Assembly: GCA_963702495.1 (NCBI GenBank)
Contig: CAVPDA010000014.1
Span: 365,820-429,819 of the forward strand
Length of the DNA stretch: 64,000 bases
Direction: 5' to 3'
Source: CAVPDA01 sp963702495
Lineage (GTDB): Bacteria > Pseudomonadota > Gammaproteobacteria > Burkholderiales > Rhodocyclaceae
In this document: positions 25,995-33,818 of the stretch, piece by piece
Layout of the letters: each line of letters starts with the position of its first letter
Position numbering within the stretch: position 1 is the stretch's first letter
Notes under the pieces: generated by a model
Database searches by the model: none
What the model was told of the DNA's origin: nothing
What the model saw: only the letters and a program-made list of their open reading frames with translations
Position numbers and translations under genes: made by a program

Positions 25995-26218
25995 CTACTC
26001 AATTGCCACCACCTCCCGATCCGGTTCCTCAGGCGCGTAATCGGCAGCTGCAATGCCCAGGCAGCCCAGCCTTTCCACGATTGCCTCGTAGTCGAGTGCG
26101 GCCGGTTTCGCGGCCCTGCCACGTTGAGCACGCCCTCCTGGAACAGCTTGATCGCCAGCGCCGCATGCACCCCGTGGCGCAGCAGCGCCTCGTCGAGAGG
26201 CACGGCCCTGCTCCGCAC
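25995..26218 (-). pseudogene. UPF0175-type antitoxin-like gene, frameshifted
   Basis: The first part reads LLRHGVHAALAIKLFQEGVL, NVA. After a one-base shift near 26118 it continues RAAKPAALDYEAIVERLGCL, GIAAADYAPEEPDREVVAIE and stops at TAG 25997. Together these match the short UPF0175 pattern (ALxLFxEGxLxxxxAAKLAG). Read in one frame the gene runs off into unrelated residues. UPF0175 proteins are often antitoxins of PIN-like toxins; no intact partner follows. The start (GTG 26218 or TTG 26227) is uncertain. Confidence 0.5.
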
Positions 26219-26540
26219 TGTGGACAAGTTTGCCGGAACGTTCCCTCAGATCGGCCGAGGGCGCCGTTGGCCGTCAGGGTTGCTACCCATTGGATCCAGG
26301 CCCGGGCGCTTGGGGCAAACCGGGCGGCGCCGGCAGCGGGCCCCGAGTGACATGGGCCCTCTGGTCAGACAGCGCACCCCGGCTTCGACCACGAACCAGC
26401 CAAATTACCTGTGCATTTCTTCCCACTCACAAAACGCCTGCGAATCGGCCGGAAACCCGCACGAAACCGAGACGGAAACGACATGAATAGTGAGCGAGGT
26501 TCGCCGATAACTATCTGATCTGTGGACACAATCGAGAAAA

Positions 26541-26594
26541 CTCAAAATCCGCCGGTGGCGACACTGTGGGGGTTCGAGTCCCCCTCCCGCACCA
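26541..26594 (+). tRNA. 3' fragment of tRNA-Leu(CAA), attachment-site relic
   Basis: CTCAAAATCCGC carries the 3' side of an anticodon arm (anticodon CAA at 26543-26545). It is followed by a long variable arm, the T-arm GTGGGGGTTCGAGTCCCCC and the acceptor strand CTCCCGC with ACCA. The D-arm and 5' acceptor GCGGGAG are absent upstream, so this cannot be a working tRNA. Such 3' duplicates form when genomic islands integrate into a tRNA gene. The 13-bp end is repeated at 24947-24959. Confidence 0.6.
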
Positions 26595-26595
26595 T
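26583..26595. repeat. Direct repeat of tRNA-Leu 3' end (att-like, right)
   Basis: Partner of 24947-24959. It is the acceptor 3' strand and CCA of the tRNA fragment. Between the two lie only the PIN toxin-antitoxin pair and the broken UPF0175 gene, so any island bounded by them has lost its integrase. Confidence 0.4.
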
Positions 26596-26850
26596 GAAAT
26601 CTCTTGCCGCGGTCCAGCAACGTCCAAGAAGCGACGCTTCGTCCAGCAGTTGCGAGCTAGACTTGCTCCCAGATTGTCTTGGACCGTCCAAGGAAGCGGG
26701 CGCGAGTCAATTCCGGTACACTTCATCCCGGCCTCCTTCAGGCGAGAGTGGGTCCGCACGTGGCCCTCAACTCCACCAGTGCCGCGCGGCCCGTGAGCCG
26801 CCGAGACGACTGTCAGAACCAATTCATCGCTAGCCCCCGCTTTCGATCCC

Positions 26851-29334
26851 ATGTCGCGCAAGAGAAAACACCCCAAGGCTCCGGCCACGCCTCCCGCGAC
26901 GACTAGGGCGGCGCTTCCAAACGATGCCGACGCGGCCTTGGGCGCGGCGCGTTACAAGGAGGCGATCGAGCAGTACAAGGAGCGGCTCAAGCGCGAGCGG
27001 CGCCCCGAGTGGGTTGAGGGCTTGGCAGCGGCCTACGCCGGACGCGCCGCGCAGTTGGCGGCGAAGGGCTTGGTCAAGGAAGCGCTGGCACTGTGGCGCA
27101 CGCGCGCCGAGGCGTGCGGCGCGCCGCTGGTTGACGGGCCCTACCTGAGCTGGCTGCTGCAGGCCGGAGAGACCGACCAGGCGCTGCGCCTGTTGGCCGG
27201 CGCTTCGAGGCTGCCGCCCGAGACGCAGGTGCAACTGGAGACACAACTGGCCGCTGCCGCCCTGGCCGCCCCAGACAGCGCCCTCACGGCGTTGGCTGCG
27301 GACAGCCCGCTGCTGCGCCATCGTGGCGCGGCCCAGGCGGCGCTGGCTGCCTGCGCCCGCGGCGAAGACGCCGCCATGGCCGAGCAGCTCCAGGCGATCC
27401 CCTTCCGCTCGCCGTACCGCGACCTGCGGGGCATCCTCAAGGCGCTGGTGCTGCACACGACGGACCTCGAGCAAGCGGCGGCGGCCTTGGCCCGCGTGCC
27501 GGCCGATGGCCCCTTCGAGCCGCTGGTGAGGGTGCTGCGGGTGTGTCTGCTGCCCGGCCAGGAATGGGTCACTGCACTTCACAGCCTGGACCAGGAGGGC
27601 CGGGCGCTGGTGCTCGATCTCAAGGGCTGCCCGGCGGAGCAGCGGGCGCTGCTGCTCGAACTGGCCAAGCTGAGCGAGGCTCCGGCGGCCGCGGCGGCGC
27701 TCTACGATTTGCTTGCGCGTTACCGACGCGCCCTGCCCGAGGGTGCGGCGGGAGCCCTTTTCCGGCGCCTGTTGCCGCATGCGCCGCAGCGGCTGAAAGC
27801 CTACATGGCGAGCTTCGGATCGTTACCGCGCGCCGAGCAGGAGCGCATCCTCGCCCTGGCGGCGGAGATCAAGCAGCGCTCGGAAGAGGCGGAAGACCGC
27901 TGGCTGCAATTCGTGGACGGTATCGACCAGGCCGATCCGGCCGGGCGCCGGCGCGCCGCCTTGGTGCTGCGCCGTCTGTGCGAGACCCCGGCCCACCGCA
28001 GCCCGGACGGCGTGCCATGCGAGCATGCCCTCAACTGGTGGGCGCAGAGCCTGGAGCTGGACCCCGAGGATCGGGCAATCCACCTCAGGCTGATCCGCGC
28101 GCTGCGCGAGCGCTCCGACCTCAAGGAAACGCGCATTCGGCTCGACGCCGCCCTGGCGCGCTTCCCCCAGGATGCCGAGGTGCTGCTCGAGGCGGTGGAA
28201 ACGGCGCTGGCGAGCGGCGCGTTCAAGAAGGCGGCCGGGCTGGCCAAGCGCGTGCTGGAGATGGATCCCATCAACCCGCGCGTGCGAGCGGTGGTCGGCC
28301 ATGCCCACCTTTCCCACGCACGCAAGCAGATCGCCGGGAGCAACCCGGCGGCGGCCCGCCACGAGCTGGACGAGGCGGCGCAATGGCTGCGCACCGCGGC
28401 AGACTGCGGCTCGATCAAGCTGCTGCGCGGCCTCATCGACGAGCGGGCCGAGGAGGGCAATGCGCTGTTGCGCGAGGGGCTCGCCGAGCTGGGGGGAACG
28501 CTGGTGGGAAGCTTCCATCTTCTGCTCGAGGCCGGGCGCACCAAGCGCGATGCCAAGGCCCTGTTGCGCCGCGCCGGGGTCGAGCTCAGCGGCACGCCGG
28601 CGGCCGAAGAAGTCGTGGCGCTTGCGCATGCGCTCAATGCAATGCGCGAGGGGGACAAGGCCTTGCACGCCGCGCTGGACCCCCTGCGGGCGATGCTCGG
28701 GCGCGCCGCAGCCGCGCCGTTCTCGGAGCCCGACCAGCACCTGGTGTGCGAAGCGCTGCACCGGCGCAACGAGCGCGATCTGGCGCGCCGCTACGCCGAG
28801 GCGGCGCTCAAGCGCTGGCCGGGGCGCCCGGTGTTCGTGTATCTCAAAGCGGCGGCCGCCTACGGCGCCAATCCATGGCAGATACCACCGCGCGAGCGCA
28901 TGGCCCTGGAGCAAGCCCTCGAACTCGCCCAAGACCGCGGCGAGCAGCGCACCGCGCTGCGCCTGCGCGACTTGCTGTCGGCGGCGATGGGGGACTTCGC
29001 CGTGCCGGGCGAGACTGGGTTCGATGAGCTGGAAGGCCTTGATGGCAGGGCGATGATGGAGATGATACTTGCGCTCGAAGGCGAGGAGCGCTTCCTCGAC
29101 ATGGCCCGCAAGGAACTCGGCAAGGACGTATTCGACGAGCTGCGGCGCGAGCTCGGCGGCAACAAGAAGCAGTTCGCTCATGCGCTCATGGAGCTGCTGG
29201 CCGGCGTCGCGCTTGCGCCGGGTCCGGGGGGCAGCCCCAGCGCGAGGGCCAATGCGCCACCGGCCCCGGCTGCATCGCCCCGCGATAAACGCCACCCCCC
29301 GCAACCGGGACAGAAGGACCTGTTCGATGACTGA
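26851..29334 (+). CDS. Large TPR-like protein, first gene of an Hsp70 operon
   Basis: 827 residues of helix-turn-helix pairs rich in Ala, Leu and Arg with TPR-like periodicity: YKEAIEQYKERLKRERRPEW, LVKEALALWRTRAEACGAP, AVETALASGAFKKAAGLAKR and VLEMDPINPRVRAVVGHAHL. A lysine-rich start (MSRKRKHPKAP) precedes a long solenoid. Near the C-terminus is a non-TPR acidic segment (MEMILALEGEERFLDMARKE), then a Pro/Ala linker ending in the acidic tail QKDLFDD. There is no signal peptide, so it is cytoplasmic. Its stop overlaps the J-like gene by 8 bases. Inference: a substrate adaptor or scaffold for the Hsp70 encoded downstream. I cannot name a family beyond TPR-like. Confidence 0.75.
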   Translation: MSRKRKHPKAPATPPATTRAALPNDADAALGAARYKEAIEQYKERLKRERRPEWVEGLAAAYAGRAAQLAAKGLVKEALALWRTRAEACGAPLVDGPYLSWLLQAGETDQALRLLAGASRLPPETQVQLETQLAAAALAAPDSALTALAADSPLLRHRGAAQAALAACARGEDAAMAEQLQAIPFRSPYRDLRGILKALVLHTTDLEQAAAALARVPADGPFEPLVRVLRVCLLPGQEWVTALHSLDQEGRALVLDLKGCPAEQRALLLELAKLSEAPAAAAALYDLLARYRRALPEGAAGALFRRLLPHAPQRLKAYMASFGSLPRAEQERILALAAEIKQRSEEAEDRWLQFVDGIDQADPAGRRRAALVLRRLCETPAHRSPDGVPCEHALNWWAQSLELDPEDRAIHLRLIRALRERSDLKETRIRLDAALARFPQDAEVLLEAVETALASGAFKKAAGLAKRVLEMDPINPRVRAVVGHAHLSHARKQIAGSNPAAARHELDEAAQWLRTAADCGSIKLLRGLIDERAEEGNALLREGLAELGGTLVGSFHLLLEAGRTKRDAKALLRRAGVELSGTPAAEEVVALAHALNAMREGDKALHAALDPLRAMLGRAAAAPFSEPDQHLVCEALHRRNERDLARRYAEAALKRWPGRPVFVYLKAAAAYGANPWQIPPRERMALEQALELAQDRGEQRTALRLRDLLSAAMGDFAVPGETGFDELEGLDGRAMMEMILALEGEERFLDMARKELGKDVFDELRRELGGNKKQFAHALMELLAGVALAPGPGGSPSARANAPPAPAASPRDKRHPPQPGQKDLFDD

Positions 29335-29617
29335 TCCCTACCGCCTGCTGGGCGTCCCCGAAACGGCGGACGACGAGGCGATCCGCGCGGCCTATCTGGC
29401 AGCGATCCGTGCCTGCCCGCCGGAGCGCGACCGCCAGCGCTTCGAGCGGGTGCGCGCCGCCTACGAATCCATCGCCACCGAGCGCGACCGCTTGGCACGC
29501 TCCTTGTTTGACACCACCGCGCCGACGGTGCAGGAAGTGATCGAGATCCTCAGTGCCGACTGGCGCCCCGCGCGCCCCGACGAGCAGCGCCTGCGCCGGC
29601 TGCTGGGCGGCAAATGA
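29327..29617 (+). CDS. J-domain-like protein lacking the HPD motif
   Basis: 96 residues. DPYRLLGVPETADDEAIRAA and YLAAIRACPPERDRQRFERV, RAAYE follow the J-domain layout (helix I YxxLGV, helix II, loop, helix III with FxxVxxAYE). The invariant HPD that triggers Hsp70 ATPase is replaced: the loop reads RACPPERD. The rest (ERDRLARSLFDTTAPTVQEV and a basic end) is too short for a DnaJ G/F or zinc region. Coupled to both neighbours (8-base and 4-base overlaps). It may act as a regulator or as a scaffold rather than a classical activator. Confidence 0.75.
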   Translation: MTDPYRLLGVPETADDEAIRAAYLAAIRACPPERDRQRFERVRAAYESIATERDRLARSLFDTTAPTVQEVIEILSADWRPARPDEQRLRRLLGGK

Positions 29618-30276
29618 GGCCGCTCGACGACGCGGAAAAGCAGCGCCTGGTCGAGGAGTTCCGCACCTGCCTGGAGCAGTGGGAGGAGCAGGACGCGGAC
29701 CAGGGCGAGCCCGTGGACCTGCGTACCCTGCTCGGCGAGATGGCGGCCTTGAAGAATGAGGTGCGCCTGGAATCGCGCCAGTTCAAGAATGCGCTGGACG
29801 AGCTGAAGAACTTCGGCGAGGCGCTGCGCGAGCACAACGAGCGTCTCGCCCGGGACCTGGACCGCGCTCGCAGTGAAGCCGCCGAGGGGAAGCTTCAGAC
29901 TGAGCGCCGGCTGCTGCTGGGCATGCTCGACCTGCGCGACCGCTTGCAGGCCGGGGCGGACGCCGCCGCGGCGCGACGACCTTCCGCCCTCGCGCGCCTG
30001 GTACCAGGCGAGACGCGCTTCGCGCGAGCCCTGAGCGAGGGCCTGACGCTAACGCTGCAGCGCCTGGACGAGCTGCTGGCGACCCACCGGGTGCGCCCCA
30101 TCGAAGCGCTCGGGCAGCCGCTCGACCCGCAACGCATGCGCGCGGTCGGCGTCGAGGCAGATCCCGAGGCCCCCGACGGCGTGGTGCTGCGCGAGGCGCG
30201 GCGCGGCTTTTATCATGGCGGCGAGCTGCTGCGCGCCGCCGATGTCATTGTCAACAAGAAGGCAACGCGAACATGA
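29614..30276 (+). CDS. GrpE-like nucleotide exchange factor
   Basis: 220 residues. The N-terminal half is a long coiled coil (LLGEMAALKNEVRLESRQFK, NALDELKNFGEALREHNERL, ARDLDRARSEAAEGKLQTER). The C-terminal half has GrpE-like beta-wing sequence (GQPLDPQRMRAVGVEADPEA, PDGVVLREARRGFYHGGELL, RAADVIVNK). GrpE proteins release ADP from Hsp70. It lies between the J-like and Hsp70 genes with ATGA overlaps on both sides, so it probably serves this Hsp70 and not the housekeeping DnaK. Family length is about normal; sequence is divergent. Confidence 0.85.
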   Translation: MRPLDDAEKQRLVEEFRTCLEQWEEQDADQGEPVDLRTLLGEMAALKNEVRLESRQFKNALDELKNFGEALREHNERLARDLDRARSEAAEGKLQTERRLLLGMLDLRDRLQAGADAAAARRPSALARLVPGETRFARALSEGLTLTLQRLDELLATHRVRPIEALGQPLDPQRMRAVGVEADPEAPDGVVLREARRGFYHGGELLRAADVIVNKKATRT

Positions 30277-32027
30277 GCGAGATGATTGTCGGTATCGATC
30301 TGGGCACCACCAACTCCGAGGTGGCGGTGGTGCGCGACGGGCGCGTGGAGGTGATCCCCGTTGCCGGCGACGTGCGCATCCTGCCTTCGGTGGTGGGCAT
30401 CGCCGACGACGGCGCCCTGCTCGTGGGCGAGGCGGCAAAGAACCAGTACGTCCTGCACCCGCAGCGCACCGTGCGCTCGATCAAGCGGCGCATGGGGGAG
30501 GCCGCGCGCGTGACGATGGGCGAGCGGGAGTACATGCCGCAGGAGATCTCCGCCATGATCCTGCGCCGGCTGAAGAGCCTCGCCGAGGCACACCTGGGGC
30601 ACGAGGTTACCAAGGCCGTGATCACCGTTCCGGCCTTCTTCTCCGATGCCCAGCGCCAGGCCACCCGGGAAGCGGGAGAGATCGCCGGACTGGAAGTGGC
30701 GCGCATCATCAACGAGCCGACCGCTGCAGCCCTTGCTTACGAGAGCCGCCACAAGGGCGCGCGCAAGGCGCTGGTGTACGACCTGGGCGGCGGCACCTTC
30801 GATGTCTCCGTGGTCAACCTGGAAAGCGACGTGGTGGAAGTGCTCGCCAGCCACGGCAACAATCACCTGGGCGGCGACGACTTCGACCGCAAGATCGTCG
30901 ATCTCGCGCTGGACCACCTCAAGCAGGCGCATGGCATAGACGCGAGCGGATTCCCCACCGCGATGGCGCGGCTACAGCGCGCGGCCGAAGCCGCCAAGAT
31001 CCAGTTGTCGGACCGACCGTATGCCACCCTTGCCGAGGAATACCTGCTCGAACACGAGGGAATGCCGGTACACCTGTCGCTGGAAGTCTCGCGCCACGAC
31101 TACGAGGCGATGATCGAGCCCTACATCGACGAGACGCTGGACGCGGTGCACGTGGCCTTGAGCGGCGCGCGGCTCACCGTGTCCGATATCGACGAGATCC
31201 TTCTGGTGGGTGGGGCGACGCGCACGCCGCTGGTGGCGCGCCGGCTGGAGGAAGATCTCAAGCTGCAGCCGCGCGGCGAAGTGGACCCCGATCTGTGCGT
31301 GGCCATGGGCGCGGCGATTCAGGCCGCCCTCATCGCCGGTGCCCAGACGCAGACCGTGCTGGTGGACGTGACGCCCTACACCTTCGGCACGGGCGCCGTC
31401 GGCGAACTGAACGGCGAGCCCTATCCCTACTGCTTCGTCCCGCTGATCCGCAAGAACACCCCGATCCCGGTGTCCAAGAGCGAGGTGTTCTATACGATGT
31501 TCGATGGCCAGGACAAGGTGGACGTGACCGTCTACCAGGGCGAGGATCCGGACGCGCTCAACAACATCGAGATCGGCCGCTTCATGGTCGAGGGCCTGCG
31601 CAATGCCCCGGCCGGCAATCCAGTCGTGCTGAGCTTCGCCCTCGATCTGAACGGCATCCTCCAGGTGACGGCGCGGGAGAAGCAAACCGGCCTCGAGTAT
31701 TCCATCACCATCGACAATGCCATCGCCCGCTTCGAGCAGGACAAACTCGACGAGGCGCGCAGCCGCGTGCAAGCGCTGTTCGGCGAGGAGGAGCAGCGCG
31801 CCGGTGCGCCGGAGATCGAGAGCGACCGGGACAGCCGCCGCCTGCACGTGGAGGCGCGCGCCCTGGTGGAGAAGGCGGAGCGCCTGCTGGAAAAGGCCCG
31901 GGCGGAGGATGCCGAAGACCTGGTGGACGCGATCGAGTCGGTCAAGGACGCCTTGGCCGGCGAGGATGCGCCGCTGCAGGCGGCAATGAACATCCTGGCC
32001 GACCTGCTCTACTACCTGGAATCGTGA
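30273..32027 (+). CDS. Hsp70-family chaperone (non-canonical DnaK paralogue)
   Basis: 584 residues, about 50 shorter than DnaK. Nucleotide-binding motifs are complete: VGIDLGTTNSEV (residues 6-17), VPAFFSDAQRQATREAGEIA, INEPTAAALAY, LVYDLGGGTFDVSVV (about 167) and ILLVGGATRTPLV (about 308). The substrate-binding domain has DVTPYTFGTGAVG and PLIRKNTPIPVSKSEVFYTM. A shortened helical lid ends in LADLLYYLES, with no EEVD-type or disordered tail. Overlaps GrpE-like and zinc-ribbon genes by 4 bases each. With a dedicated exchange factor and J-like partner it forms a private chaperone machine. Clients are unknown. Confidence 0.92.
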   Translation: MSEMIVGIDLGTTNSEVAVVRDGRVEVIPVAGDVRILPSVVGIADDGALLVGEAAKNQYVLHPQRTVRSIKRRMGEAARVTMGEREYMPQEISAMILRRLKSLAEAHLGHEVTKAVITVPAFFSDAQRQATREAGEIAGLEVARIINEPTAAALAYESRHKGARKALVYDLGGGTFDVSVVNLESDVVEVLASHGNNHLGGDDFDRKIVDLALDHLKQAHGIDASGFPTAMARLQRAAEAAKIQLSDRPYATLAEEYLLEHEGMPVHLSLEVSRHDYEAMIEPYIDETLDAVHVALSGARLTVSDIDEILLVGGATRTPLVARRLEEDLKLQPRGEVDPDLCVAMGAAIQAALIAGAQTQTVLVDVTPYTFGTGAVGELNGEPYPYCFVPLIRKNTPIPVSKSEVFYTMFDGQDKVDVTVYQGEDPDALNNIEIGRFMVEGLRNAPAGNPVVLSFALDLNGILQVTAREKQTGLEYSITIDNAIARFEQDKLDEARSRVQALFGEEEQRAGAPEIESDRDSRRLHVEARALVEKAERLLEKARAEDAEDLVDAIESVKDALAGEDAPLQAAMNILADLLYYLES

Positions 32028-32314
32028 GCATGGAGCGCTGCCCCGGCTGCCGTGCCCGCCTCACCGAGGGTCCAGCGTGCCCGCGCTGCGGCTGCGATCT
32101 CACGCTCGTGCGTCGCGCCGAAGCGCAAGCGAGACAGCTCATCCGCCACGCCCTGCGCGCGTGGGCGCAGGGGGATCATTCACAGGCAAGAGCCTGCGCA
32201 GCCGCATCGCTGGCGCTCGAGCAGGGCCAGCTGGGGCAAGCGGTGCTGCACAGCGTATCGTCGAAGGCCGACGCAGTGTTGGCGGCTGATCAAGGCGACA
32301 GGTGTGCCGGATGA
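32024..32314 (+). CDS. Small zinc-ribbon protein at the end of the Hsp70 operon
   Basis: 96 residues from GTG 32024 (GTGA overlap with the Hsp70 stop) or ATG 32030. Two CxxC knuckles, CPGC and CPRCGC, at the N-terminus form a zinc ribbon, followed by helices (AEAQARQLIRHALRAWAQGD, HSQARACAAASLALEQGQLG) like a single TPR-type pair. It resembles zinc-ribbon/TPR accessory proteins. The tail past about residue 88 overlaps the end of the opposing truncated acyltransferase and may have been altered by that junction. Confidence 0.65.
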   Translation: MSMERCPGCRARLTEGPACPRCGCDLTLVRRAEAQARQLIRHALRAWAQGDHSQARACAAASLALEQGQLGQAVLHSVSSKADAVLAADQGDRCAG

Positions 32315-32895
32315 TGACGTGCCCGGCAGGCCGTCTGCCCCATGGCCGAAAGGGCCGAAACGAGCAGGCCGGCACCTTGCTCGACGACCTTCTCTTCCTC
32401 GCCTTCCGGCTTTTTCGCGATCGGCGCATTGCGCGTCGTGTCGAACAGATCGCGGAAGACGACCATCGCCGCCGTCCCGTCTGCGATGCAATGGTGGATG
32501 CGCATGATCAGGCCGCTCCCGCCATCGACGTCGTCGATCACGTGGGCATCCCACAGGGGGAGGGCATGGTCAAGCGGCGTGCTGGCAAGCTCACCGATCA
32601 AGGCGGCCAGGGCTGCCCGGTCGCGCGGTTCCGGCAGGCCGATGTGGTGCAGTTGCTGCCCGATGTCGAAATCGGGCATCTCTTCCCAATGCGGCCCTGC
32701 AAGGGGAAAGCCCTGTTCGACGACGCGCTGGCGAAAACGATCGAAGCGCGCGAGCCGCTGGCAGAAGACGGCCTTCACCTTCTCGAACGAAAGGGGTCTG
32801 CGCGTCAGCAGAATCCCCGTGACCATCGCGAAGTTGACCGGTCCGTCGATGTCGTACCAGGCCGCATCGACCGGGGCCATCGGGTAGGTTGCCAT
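32290..32895 (-). pseudogene. Wax ester synthase/DGAT, N-terminal part only
   Basis: 201 residues from ATG 32895. They carry the acyltransferase active site HHxxxDG as HHCIADG (residues 134-140), with PMAPVDAAWYDIDGPVNFAM at the start and TPLDHALPLWDAHVIDDVDG before the motif. WS/DGAT enzymes are about 450-500 residues; the second half is missing. The frame degenerates after LFDTTRN and ends inside the tail of the convergent zinc-ribbon gene. The family joins acyl-CoA to fatty alcohol or diacylglycerol. The catalytic domain alone is probably not active. Confidence 0.75.
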
Positions 32896-33061
32896 TACTG
32901 ACTCCGTGCGCACGGGAGCAAGCGCGACGCCGTCACCGCGCCACATTGCCCCCGCGTGGGCGACCGGGTGCAGCTTGTGTCCGGGCAGCAGCGTGTGTTT
33001 GGGTCGCGGTTCAAGTGGCCTCGGCCACCTGAACCGCTTCCGTTGCTGAGCGGGCGCCAAT

Positions 33062-33379
33062 CTACGGGGCTGGATGGACCGGCTCAGGCATAACCGGCGA
33101 TGGTCCCCAAAGCTCGGCCTTGACGTTGGTTGCAAAGCCACGCAATTCGGCCTCCATCGATTGCCAGGCAGCGCCCTCACTGAACTTGGCCCAATCCTCC
33201 AAAGACCGCCACATTGATGTCGCGCGGATCTGTGGGCTGCCCAAGACGTTTCGGTTGGCACGAAATTCGGTCATCGCGGGCTGCTTGGCCATGATGCTGA
33301 CCGCCTTTCTTACCCATTCCCCATAGGCTCTCACGTCCACGTTTGGCAACAGGTCATAACTCAAGTTCGATTCGATCAT
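33062..33379 (-). CDS. Antibiotic biosynthesis monooxygenase-like (dimeric alpha-beta barrel) protein
   Basis: 105 residues from ATG 33379, with AGAGGAAG upstream. EWVRKAVSIMAKQPAMTEFR, SPQIRATSMWRSLEDWAKFS and EGAAWQSMEAELRGFATNVK end in AELWGPSPVMPEPVHP. This fits small ABM-type proteins with a W-x-S-LEDWAxFxE pattern. Such proteins bind or oxidise small aromatic or quinone-type compounds, or act in heme handling. No cofactor residues can be confirmed. It sits between the truncated acyltransferase and the AAR-like gene on the same strand. Confidence 0.6.
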   Translation of the reverse strand: MIESNLSYDLLPNVDVRAYGEWVRKAVSIMAKQPAMTEFRANRNVLGSPQIRATSMWRSLEDWAKFSEGAAWQSMEAELRGFATNVKAELWGPSPVMPEPVHPAP

Positions 33380-33818
33380 TTGGGCTTCCTCTCTTTCGAC
33401 GATATCAACTTCCCCTTCCCACGCCTTGAGCGACACAGACAACCGCGAGCGATGACCACGTTGACTGCTGCATCAGATGTGGGCAGAAGAAAACTGGACC
33501 GGAGTACATCTCCAGCTCCGCACTGCGCGCCGTGGCGGACGATCCGAGCACGGCTACCTTTCACGATGCGAAATATTGCCGACAGGTTCTTGAAGTTCCC
33601 AGCTCGCGCTCGCCGAACTCACCCTTATCATCTGCGCCCATGTTCTGGCCGGCGGCGTCAAGACAACCTCGGCGCCGGCTTAGGTGGCCAATCCGAACTC
33701 AATCACCGGCGAATAGCGGCTGGATCGATCCCATGGGCCATAGGGGGTCATAACATGATGCTGGCAGAATCTTTGGCGCGCAAAGTCTTGGCCGCGGGGG
33801 GCGGACACATTGTCCCTC
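33380..33818. other. Intergenic stretch, no gene recognised
   Basis: Lies between two leftward genes and probably contains the promoter of the ABM-like gene. Overlapping short frames on both strands lack protein character. No repeat or RNA gene seen. Confidence 0.35.

Noticed and set aside
26405..26888. Leftward short genes ending in SFLDCVHRSD or FEFSRLCPQIR
   Set aside because: They are translations across the tRNA 3' relic, a common false call at attachment sites.
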